Positions 1 to 6,277 of a stretch of 8,461 bases of DNA are shown here, one piece after another. Origin of the DNA: Gallionellaceae bacterium (GTDB lineage Bacteria; Pseudomonadota; Gammaproteobacteria; Burkholderiales; Gallionellaceae); assembly GCA_003151655.1 (NCBI GenBank), contig PLYB01000351.1, positions 1-8,461 on the forward strand, read 5' to 3'. How positions within the stretch are numbered: the stretch's first letter is position 1; each line of letters begins with the position of its first letter. Position numbers and translations under genes: made by a program. The notes beneath the pieces were generated by a model. The model ran no database searches. It saw nothing but the letters and a program-made list of their open reading frames with translations, and was not told the DNA's origin.

Positions 1-5
1 AACTA

Positions 6-19
6 AATGTCCGGACATT
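6..19. promoter_or_regulatory. 14-bp perfect palindrome, possible operator
   Basis: AATGTCCGGACATT is a perfect 14-bp inverted repeat with no spacer, starting 59 bases upstream of the outer-membrane protein start codon and followed by AT-rich DNA. Its place in a short leader suggests a binding site for a dimeric regulator. I do not recognise the regulator, and the window edge hides what lies upstream, so it could also belong to the end of a preceding gene. Confidence 0.35.
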
Positions 20-64
20 AATGTTAATTTATCTGTTTATTAATACACTTTAAAACTGCCCAAT

Positions 65-895
65 ATGTTCTTATTAAGTCTTATTTTGTTCGCCTTGGGC
101 ATCGTCTCGTTCTCATCGATGGCGGCAAATATCGATATTGAACAAATTCCTGATTTACCCATTAAAAACATTCCGACCATCACCGCGCCATCTGACGCAG
201 ATAAAAAGAGTGGGGTTTGGCAGATTTCTCTGGGTGGTGGGATGAGTTATGCCCCCAGTTATGAAGGTGCCGCCAGCAATCGCCTACGTTTTGTCCCTCT
301 TCTGGATGCCAGCTATAACAATGGCAAGTTTTTCATCAGCCCTTTGCGTGGCATTGGATATAATTTTTCCGAAGACAAAGATGTTCAATATGGTATTCGT
401 CTGTCCATTGGTCATGGACGAGATCAAAGTGTCGATCCGCACTTATATGGGATGGGTAACATAAATTACGTTCCCGAGGCGGGATTGTTCTTCAATCAGC
501 GTGTTGGAGCATTGTATATTTCCAGTGGTATCTCGTCGGGGAGCAATGGAAGCCACGCAGAGCTAGGCACGGGTGTTGGCTTTCCGCTGAGTGTGGATGA
601 TCGTTTGCGCCTAGGGGTGAATCTCAATTGGGGCGACAACAGATACAGCCAAACATATTTCGGGGTGACGCAGTTGCAAGCTACCGCTTCAGGTGGCGAA
701 CTGGTCGCCTACGATGCCAATGCTGGCATCACGGAGTATGCGTTGACTTCCAACTGGGTTCATAACTATGGCAAGAAATGGTTTGGTAATGCCGGACTAT
801 CTTTTAAACAGATCAGCGGTGCGGCCCTGCAAAGTCCATTGACTCAACGCAGCTCGACAAGCAGCGTAAACTATTTGCTGGGCTATCGCTTCTAG
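65..895 (+). CDS. MipA/OmpV family outer-membrane beta-barrel protein
   Basis: The 276-residue product fits the MipA/OmpV (MltA-interacting protein) family in length and layout. Residues 1-20 form a hydrophobic signal peptide ending around SMA-A. A short linker follows, and from about residue 50 there are alternating beta-strand segments rich in G, Y and aromatics. The early part carries the typical 'G.GMSYAPSYEGA' and 'RFVPLLDASYNNGKFF' patterns, and the chain ends in YRF, the C-terminal Phe signature of barrels assembled by the BAM machinery. Family members sit in the outer membrane; MipA of E. coli scaffolds the murein hydrolase MltA, while OmpV-type proteins are porin-like. Which role applies here is not visible. 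The start is forced by an in-frame stop at 41-43, yet there is no clear Shine-Dalgarno sequence and the signal peptide has no Lys or Arg before its hydrophobic core, both unusual. The gene converges with the chemoreceptor gene 34 bases downstream. Confidence 0.88.
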   Translation: MFLLSLILFALGIVSFSSMAANIDIEQIPDLPIKNIPTITAPSDADKKSGVWQISLGGGMSYAPSYEGAASNRLRFVPLLDASYNNGKFFISPLRGIGYNFSEDKDVQYGIRLSIGHGRDQSVDPHLYGMGNINYVPEAGLFFNQRVGALYISSGISSGSNGSHAELGTGVGFPLSVDDRLRLGVNLNWGDNRYSQTYFGVTQLQATASGGELVAYDANAGITEYALTSNWVHNYGKKWFGNAGLSFKQISGAALQSPLTQRSSTSSVNYLLGYRF

Positions 896-907
896 TTTGA
901 GATAGCC
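881..907. terminator. Weak stem-loop between convergent genes
   Basis: GGCTATC (881-887) and GATAGCC (901-907) form a 7-bp stem with a 13-base loop that spans the stop codon of the outer-membrane protein gene. It lies between two converging genes, where a shared terminator is expected. Neither strand has a T-run after the stem, so a rho-independent role is doubtful. Confidence 0.25.
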
Positions 908-929
908 GTTGCCTTGACCAACATCGAGC

Positions 930-2561
930 TTAGAACTCTGCTTGTTTGTTGAAAAAGGCGAAACAAGTTTTCAGATAGTTGCGCTTGCTCTCATCCATAT
1001 CGACGAACTCGACCCCGCAATAAGTTGTTTTGCCTTCCGCAGCTTGTCGGGCAACCCGCGCGATAATATTAACGGGGGTCTGGGTTTTGTATTTTTGTAA
1101 ATCCTCAACGGGCAAATAAATACCAAGATTGAGTTTTGCATTGGCATCAAGCTTGCCTGGTAATGCGAGCTTCATACCTGTCATGCTGAAGTCTTTGGTT
1201 ACGCCCTCAACTTCACGACCATTTTGCTCCACCTTTACCAGCAAGTTATTTTCGGCGCGCGGTGTTTTGCGTTGCTGATGTTGCTGACTGTCCATTTCCG
1301 TGACGCGCTCGAAAGTGAAGCCGGCCATAACATCGTTCAGGCGCTGCGTGACAATGTACAAGTTGTCACCTACCGTAGCGGTCGTTTCCATCTTCGCGGC
1401 ACTGTCATGCAGGGTTAAAAACAGGTTATCAAGCGTCACATTCAACATGGCAAGCTGGTCGATTTGTAGTTTGCTGGAGGCGGTGATGCTACGGCTGGCC
1501 TCGGCTGATTCGGCCACCTGACCGGCCATGGAATGAATCGCATTGGCAGTTTCACCGGCTATTTGCTGATTGGTATGCACCTTCTCCACTACCACATTCA
1601 TCGTGGCAGATACTTGCATGACCTTGCCGGTCAGTTGTTCGATAATGTGCGAAACTTGTAGCGCCGAGCTATTGGTTTTTTCAGCCAGTTTGCGCACTTC
1701 GTCAGCAACCACAGCGAAACCGCGACCTTCTTCGCCGGCTCGTGCCGCCTCGATGGCGGCATTCAGCGCCAGCAGGTTGGTTTGCCCTGCAATGGTTTTG
1801 ATGGTGTCTATAATCAGGTGAATTTGCTCGGCAACCTGTTCCAATTCAGAAATCTCTCCGGCGGCTTGATGGACTTGCTGAGCGGTCAGCTCCATTTCCT
1901 CAATATTTTTCTGGACTGATTTGATGCCTTCGTTCGCGCGCACTTCCGTTTGAATGGCGCAATCGGTTGAGAATTGTGCCGACTCCTGCACCTTGCTTGA
2001 AATCTTGTGCAATTCAGATGTTGCGCTGGTCACCGCAGCAGAACGGTTTTGCTCCTGATTGCTCACCTCGGCCAGGTCGTGTGAAATAGTGGCAATTTGG
2101 AACGCGGATTGCCCCATGTGCTTGCCGCTGTCATCAATGCTGCGCATAACCTTGTTGAGTTTGGACAACACGTCGTTGAAGCTTTTTTCCAAAACACCAA
2201 TTTCATCACGGGAATTGTTGGCCACGCCCTTGGTTAGATCCCCTTCTTCAACCGCCTTCAACGATTTGCACAATAGCTGGATCGGGTGCACGAAAATATT
2301 GGCTAGCAGACCAATTACTATGAACTGGAAGGCAAATTCAAGTCCGGACTCCCAAAATGAATTGAAGATATAGGCGGAATGATTGGCGGCTAATTGATCC
2401 ACAACGTTTTGGGGCACGCCGCTGGCGCGGCTGAGCTCAACCATTTTATCCAACTCATGCGATGCCAGCACCCGGTTGAAAATAGTCGTGATCATGGTTA
2501 CGGTGAAAAATCCAAATTGCAGCTTCCAGCGGATGCTCATTGACATCAATTTTTCCAGCAT
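930..2561 (-). CDS. Methyl-accepting chemotaxis protein with C-terminal PilZ domain
   Basis: A 543-residue inner-membrane chemoreceptor. TM1 is about residues 14-33 and TM2 about 73-91; the loop between them is only about 40 residues, too small for a usual periplasmic ligand-binding domain. A HAMP region (about 92-145) and a long coiled-coil signalling domain follow. The hairpin tip that contacts CheA and CheW is at 258-296 (AGQTNLLALNAAIEAARAGE onward) and is well conserved. The last ~115 residues are a PilZ domain with both c-di-GMP-binding motifs: RKTPR at 431-435 (RxxxR) and DFSMTG at 457-462 (D/NxSxxG). Receptors of this design are known, for example Azospirillum Tlp1. The protein should adjust CheA activity, and thus flagellar behaviour, according to c-di-GMP. 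There is no CheR-binding pentapeptide at the C-terminus (ends QAEF). The start is supported by AAGGGG six bases upstream (2568-2573, minus strand) and by the sigma-28-type promoter behind it. No che genes are in the window. Confidence 0.95.
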   Translation of the reverse strand: MLEKLMSMSIRWKLQFGFFTVTMITTIFNRVLASHELDKMVELSRASGVPQNVVDQLAANHSAYIFNSFWESGLEFAFQFIVIGLLANIFVHPIQLLCKSLKAVEEGDLTKGVANNSRDEIGVLEKSFNDVLSKLNKVMRSIDDSGKHMGQSAFQIATISHDLAEVSNQEQNRSAAVTSATSELHKISSKVQESAQFSTDCAIQTEVRANEGIKSVQKNIEEMELTAQQVHQAAGEISELEQVAEQIHLIIDTIKTIAGQTNLLALNAAIEAARAGEEGRGFAVVADEVRKLAEKTNSSALQVSHIIEQLTGKVMQVSATMNVVVEKVHTNQQIAGETANAIHSMAGQVAESAEASRSITASSKLQIDQLAMLNVTLDNLFLTLHDSAAKMETTATVGDNLYIVTQRLNDVMAGFTFERVTEMDSQQHQQRKTPRAENNLLVKVEQNGREVEGVTKDFSMTGMKLALPGKLDANAKLNLGIYLPVEDLQKYKTQTPVNIIARVARQAAEGKTTYCGVEFVDMDESKRNYLKTCFAFFNKQAEF

Positions 2562-2625
2562 ACCAAGCCCCTTTTGATAGATAACCCCAAGGCAAAAACA
2601 TAAGCACTGAGACTACGATACCAAC

Positions 2626-2652
2626 TTATCGGCAACTTTGAGAGTTTATTTA
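2626..2652 (-). promoter_or_regulatory. Sigma-28 (FliA) flagellar promoter for the chemoreceptor
   Basis: Read on the minus strand, TAAA (2652-2649), a 15-base spacer and GCCGATAA (2633-2626) match the FliA consensus TAAA-N15-GCCGATAA at all 12 specified positions. Transcription would begin near 2619, leaving a leader of about 58 bases before the chemoreceptor ATG. Chemoreceptor genes are classic FliA targets, so motif, spacing, strand and downstream gene all agree. It implies co-expression with late flagellar genes. Confidence 0.85.
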
Positions 2653-2913
2653 GGGAGGCGCTGATAAAATTCGAAAATAATGGTTTGCTACACCCATTGG
2701 GTGCGAGAACCTCTACGAGGTATTTCCCGTTCGTCCAGATAACCAGCCGCTTGTCCCGCACTTTGGGGCTTAGCGAAATGGCTAGTTGTTTCATCAGTAG
2801 GCATAGCCGTATCGAGGGGGCGAGCGGGAAACGCTCACTACAACCATGCAGAGAGCGCCATGAGGGTAAAATTGCTGCCGATATAGGGTATTGTGTACCT
2901 CACAACCAAATAT
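2653..2913. other. Intergenic stretch without a supported gene, small hairpins
   Basis: Between the chemoreceptor promoter and the protease remnant I find no convincing gene on either strand. Small inverted repeats are present: CACCCA/TGGGTG at 2691-2703 with a one-base loop, CCTC/GAGG at 2710-2720, and GAGCG-GGAAA-CGCTC at 2822-2836. Short open frames on both strands have no recognisable domain. I see no good sigma-70 promoter for the protease gene here. Confidence 0.4.
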
Positions 2914-2918
2914 GGAGG
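2914..2918 (+). promoter_or_regulatory. Ribosome binding site of the protease gene
   Basis: GGAGG lies nine bases before the ATG at 2928. It is the strongest Shine-Dalgarno sequence in the window and fixes the start of the frameshifted protease gene. Confidence 0.7.
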
Positions 2919-2927
2919 TAGCTCATC

Positions 2928-3297
2928 ATGGGTTTGACATACAGCGAAATTAGCCTCGAAAACAGCTTCACCAAGCACCGCATGGAAGTTCGTGCCTTGG
3001 TGGACTCAGGTTCGGTATTTCTCACCGTGCCGGAACATATCGCTATCCAACTCGGTTTTGACCTGCAAGAAACCAGTACACGACGAAGTCGTCTTGGCAG
3101 ATGGCTCTCGTCGCAACGTCCCGATGATTGGCCCGTTACGAGTCCGCTTTTGTGACCTATCTGCTCTGGTGCTGGACGACGAACCGCTGTTCGGCGCTGT
3201 GCCGATGGAAATGATGGACTTGGTGCGGCACCCGTCCAAGCAGACATTGATGGTCAACCCGGCCAGCCCCTATGTGCCAACGGCGTTGGCGAAGTAG
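2928..3297 (+). pseudogene. Clan AA (retropepsin-like) aspartic protease, frameshifted
   Basis: The first frame begins MGLTYSEISLENSFTKHRME and carries the active-site motif LVDSGS (Asp at residue 26), then TVPEHIAIQLGF, as in small bacterial clan AA aspartic proteases that act as homodimers. This frame leaves the family pattern near 3081 and stops at 3155. The rest of the family pattern (VVLADG, VPMIGP, ALVLDDEPLFGAVPMEMMDL and the end VPTALAK) continues in the next frame to a stop at 3297. Dropping one base in ACA-CGA-C-GAA (3078-3087) joins the two as STREVVLADG and gives about 122 residues, the usual size for these proteins. It may be a recent pseudogene, a sequencing error, or a +1 ribosomal frameshift at two consecutive CGA codons. 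The upstream ribosome site and active site are intact, so decay, if real, is recent. Its role and substrate are unknown. Confidence 0.8.
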
Positions 3298-3571
3298 CTG
3301 ATTCATTGCGTGCCTTCGTTGACCTGCAAGACGTGCATCTTTGCTAGACCTGCCCCCGCTTTCCATGTTGCACAAGTCCGAAATTGATTACATAACAGTC
3401 AGCGGGCTTTACCATTAATGAACTGGCGCTGTCGGCCAAAAGTCGTCATTCGCGACTGGCCGTTATATAGCATTTCAATTTCAGTGTAACAAGGTAGTCT
3501 AGAACAAATCGGCAAAAGGCTTTGCCTTAATATCCCGCCGACAGTTCGCGAAGTCTTAACGACAAAACGCT
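3298..3571. other. Intergenic stretch without a supported gene
   Basis: No gene is supported on either strand here; stop codons are frequent and the short minus-strand frame at 3399-3620 resembles no family I know. The stretch contains one notable stem-loop (3433-3462, listed separately). It reads like decayed or regulatory sequence between the protease remnant and the promoter of the next gene. Confidence 0.4.
3433..3462. repeat. Bulged stem-loop in intergenic DNA
   Basis: CGGCC (3433-3437) pairs with GGCCG (3458-3462), and after a three-A bulge AGTCG (3441-3445) pairs with CGACT (3453-3457) around a seven-base loop: ten base pairs in all. It sits 136 bases past the protease stop without a strong T-run, so it is a poor terminator. 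It could be a dispersed intergenic repeat or an RNA structural element; which one cannot be told from one copy. Confidence 0.4.
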
Positions 3572-3600
3572 TTGACGATAGTGCATTTTTCATTAACAAT
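3572..3600 (+). promoter_or_regulatory. Candidate sigma-70 promoter of the GGDEF-EAL gene
   Basis: TTGACG (3572-3577, five of six to the -35 consensus) is followed after 17 bases by AACAAT (3595-3600, four of six to the -10). Transcription would start near 3607, giving a leader of about 45 bases before the ATG at 3652. Spacing is ideal but the -10 is only moderate. Confidence 0.45.
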
Positions 3601-3626
3601 ATGCAACTTAATATATGCAACTTAAT
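3599..3626 (+). repeat. Perfect 14-bp tandem duplication in the 5' leader
   Basis: ATATGCAACTTAAT occurs twice back to back, at 3599-3612 and 3613-3626, with no mismatch. It begins at the end of the candidate -10 box and covers the predicted transcription start, ending 25 bases before the start codon. It is either a recent slippage duplication or a pair of direct-repeat binding sites. Confidence 0.85.
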
Positions 3627-3651
3627 TCACTGTGGCTGAGGCACAAATCTC

Positions 3652-6135
3652 ATGTCAACGAAATACGAAAAGCTGACAACACCGGATGTGTCAGCCGCCG
3701 CGCCACAGATTGAACACTCATCAAAATCTTCTCAAGACTTGATTGTCGGATTAAGGACGGCAATCGACCAAACGGCTGCTCACATTTACATCAAGGACAT
3801 GGCTGGACGTTACACTTATGTGAATCAGAAAGTCCAGGAATACTTCGGCGCAAAATCTGAAGATATTGTCGGTAAAACAGACCGTCAATTAATGGAGCAA
3901 GAGATTGCCGATCATATCGCACGCGATGACAGTCGCGTGCTTGTCTGTGGTGAACAGATAGAGCGGGAAGAAAAAATCGTTGCAAAATCAAACGGCGAAT
4001 CAATGGCTTATTGGATAGTCAAAAAACCGTTGCTTAACGAACATGGACAGATTATCGGCTTGTGCGGGGTTTCCACTGACATCACCGAACGCAAACAGAG
4101 CGATGCACCGATGCGACGTAATCAGGCATTGATGCAGAACTCTATGGATGGAATCCACATAATGGATATCGAAGGCAACGTTATTGAAGTAAATGATGCT
4201 TTCTGCAACATGCTCGGCTATACACGAGAAGAGGCACTTCGGTTGAACGTTACGAACTGGAACGCGGAGGTCGCACCGGAAGTATTGCGCGAACGGCTTA
4301 AGTCGTTCATCGGAAAACACGCCAGATTTGAGACCATACACCGCAGGAAAGATGGCACGCTAATCTCTGTAGAAATCAGCACCAGCGGTAACGAAATTGA
4401 CGGCAAGGTCTACCTGCATGCAATTAGCCGCGACATCACCGAGCGCAAAAAAGCCGAGACCGAGCTTCGCATCGCTGCTGCTGCCTTTGAGTCGCAAGGA
4501 AGCGTGGTGATAACTGATACCAATGGTGTTATCCAACGTGTCAACAAAGCATTTACAGAGTCGACCGGCTATACGGCTGACGAAGCAGTTGGCCAAACAC
4601 CACGACTGCTCAAGTCTGATCTCCACGACGCGGAGTTTTATCGCACAATGTGGGGGACTCTTGTTAAAACCGGATCATGGCAGGGTGAAATATGGGATCG
4701 GCGCAAAAATGGAGAGATATTTCCAAAATTGCTTACGATCTCCTCAGTCAAGGGAGATGATGGCATTGTCACCCATTATGTCGGTGCTCATATTGATATC
4801 ACTGAGCGCAAGGCGGCGGAGAAAAAGATCCGGCAGCTGGCATTCCATGACACACTCACTCTCCTTCCTAATCGGCTGCTCTTACTAGACCGGCTTCATC
4901 TGGCGTTGGCTTCCAGTGCCCGTAGCGGTCTGAAAGGTGCATTGCTTTTCATCGACCTAGACAATTTCAAGACCATCAATGATACTTTGGGCCATGCCAT
5001 AGGGGACTTGCTGCTGCAACAAGTTGCCGAACGACTAGTTTCTTGTGTTCGCGAAGGTGACACCGTGGCGCGTTTGGGCGGGGATGAATTTGTGGTGATG
5101 CTGGAAGACCTCAGCGAACAAACTATTGATGCGGCGGAGCAGACGGAAGCTGTTGGCGAGAAAGTGCTTGCCGCTCTGAGCAAAACTTATAAGCTAGGCA
5201 AGCATATGTTTTATAGTTCCGGCAGCATAGGTGTGACCGTGTTCAATGAAGATCCGTATAGTGCGGAAGAACTTCTGAAACAGGCAGACATTGCCATGTA
5301 TCAGGCCAAAAGGGCGGGGCGCAATACTCTGCGCTTCTTTGACCCTCAGATGCAGGAATCCATCAACGCCCGAGCAACGCTCGAACGTGAGTTGCACAAC
5401 GCGCTTGATAACCAGCAATTCCAGTTATATTACCAATTGCAGGTGGACAGTTCCAATTGTCCATTGGGTGCCGAGGCACTGATCCGCTGGATACACCGAG
5501 ATCATGGAGTGGTTTCGCCTGCACAATTTATTCCGCTGGCAGAAGAAACAGGGTTGATAATACCCATCGGGAAATGGGTGCTGAATGCCGCATGCGCCCA
5601 GCTCAAAATATGGGCATGTGAAGAACAGACAAGGAACCTTGTGCTATCGGTGAACATCAGTACCAGACAGTTCTGTGATGCTGATTTCGTGGATCAGGTA
5701 CAAGCTACCCTGCAATACCATGCCATCAATCCGAAGCTTCTCAAGCTGGAAATCACAGAAGGCATGTTGCTTGAGAACATCGAAGAGACCATTGGTGTCA
5801 TGAACAGATTAAATGTAATAGGTGTAATGTTCTCATTAGATGATTTTGGAACTGGCTATTCATCCTTGCAATACCTTAAACGATTGCCACTTAATCAGCT
5901 CAAAATTGATCAATCATTTGTACGAGATATAGCCATTGATAGCAGCGATAAAGCGATTGTGAGTACCATAATAGCCATGGCACAAAGTCTTGGATTAAAT
6001 GTCATTGCCGAGGGAGTGGAGACGGAAGATCAGAGACAATTCTTGTTGGATATAGGCTGCACTCAGTATCAAGGTTATCTCTTCGGCAAGCCCATGCCTA
6101 TTGAACAATTTGAGGCGCTTCTCCACCAAGAATGA
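3652..6135 (+). CDS. PAS-PAS-PAS-GGDEF-EAL cyclic-di-GMP turnover protein
   Basis: An 827-residue protein with no membrane segment or signal peptide, so probably cytosolic. Three PAS domains (about 33-150, 155-267 and 275-388) each end in the DITERK signature and are its likely sensors; their ligands cannot be read. The GGDEF domain (about 392-560) has an intact GGDEF at 476-480 and an inhibitory-site RxxD (REGD, 467-470) five residues before it, as expected for a feedback-inhibited diguanylate cyclase. The EAL domain (about 568-822) keeps EALIRW at 608, EITEG, DDFGTGYSSL at 730, LKID at 750-753 and AEGVE with Glu at 787, the residues used for metal binding and hydrolysis of c-di-GMP to pGpG. 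Both activities therefore look possible; in such proteins one often dominates. A GAGG ribosome site ends ten bases before the ATG. The gene appears monocistronic, with 142 bases before the next gene. Its product could feed the PilZ chemoreceptor, but that is inference. Confidence 0.95.
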   Translation: MSTKYEKLTTPDVSAAAPQIEHSSKSSQDLIVGLRTAIDQTAAHIYIKDMAGRYTYVNQKVQEYFGAKSEDIVGKTDRQLMEQEIADHIARDDSRVLVCGEQIEREEKIVAKSNGESMAYWIVKKPLLNEHGQIIGLCGVSTDITERKQSDAPMRRNQALMQNSMDGIHIMDIEGNVIEVNDAFCNMLGYTREEALRLNVTNWNAEVAPEVLRERLKSFIGKHARFETIHRRKDGTLISVEISTSGNEIDGKVYLHAISRDITERKKAETELRIAAAAFESQGSVVITDTNGVIQRVNKAFTESTGYTADEAVGQTPRLLKSDLHDAEFYRTMWGTLVKTGSWQGEIWDRRKNGEIFPKLLTISSVKGDDGIVTHYVGAHIDITERKAAEKKIRQLAFHDTLTLLPNRLLLLDRLHLALASSARSGLKGALLFIDLDNFKTINDTLGHAIGDLLLQQVAERLVSCVREGDTVARLGGDEFVVMLEDLSEQTIDAAEQTEAVGEKVLAALSKTYKLGKHMFYSSGSIGVTVFNEDPYSAEELLKQADIAMYQAKRAGRNTLRFFDPQMQESINARATLERELHNALDNQQFQLYYQLQVDSSNCPLGAEALIRWIHRDHGVVSPAQFIPLAEETGLIIPIGKWVLNAACAQLKIWACEEQTRNLVLSVNISTRQFCDADFVDQVQATLQYHAINPKLLKLEITEGMLLENIEETIGVMNRLNVIGVMFSLDDFGTGYSSLQYLKRLPLNQLKIDQSFVRDIAIDSSDKAIVSTIIAMAQSLGLNVIAEGVETEDQRQFLLDIGCTQYQGYLFGKPMPIEQFEALLHQE

Positions 6136-6204
6136 CCTTCTGCTCTGGCGCGGTGATTAGGCTCAATGGCCGGAATGGGTTAGGAGTCATTTGCATATCT
6201 GAAA

Positions 6205-6227
6205 TTGAATGGCTTCCAGCTTATAAT
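6205..6227 (+). promoter_or_regulatory. Possible -10 element upstream of the hemerythrin kinase
   Basis: TATAAT at 6222-6227 is an exact -10 hexamer 51 bases before the kinase start codon, in the 142-base gap after the GGDEF-EAL gene. The only -35-like hexamer, TTGAAT at 6205-6210, is just 11 bases away, too close for normal spacing, and there is no extended -10. If real, it may need an activator. Confidence 0.3.
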
Positions 6228-6277
6228 CGACAAATATGACATACTAAACCCCTTATTTATCTGCAAAGCACATCATC

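Noticed and set aside
2546..2794. Minus-strand open frame of 82 codons upstream of the chemoreceptor
   Set aside because: It has no good ribosome site, runs across the sigma-28 promoter and into the chemoreceptor start in another frame, and resembles no family.
2877..2884. GCCGATAT before the protease gene as a sigma-28 promoter
   Set aside because: One mismatch in the -10, and the only TAAA (2867-2870) is six bases away instead of fifteen.
2685..2921. Plus-strand open frame of 78 codons before the protease gene
   Set aside because: Its composition is arbitrary, it has no recognisable domain and it overlaps the protease ribosome site; a chance open frame is more likely.
3399..3620. Minus-strand open frame of 73 codons in the gap before the GGDEF-EAL gene
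   Set aside because: No domain and no ribosome site; it includes the stem-loop and tandem repeat and looks like chance.
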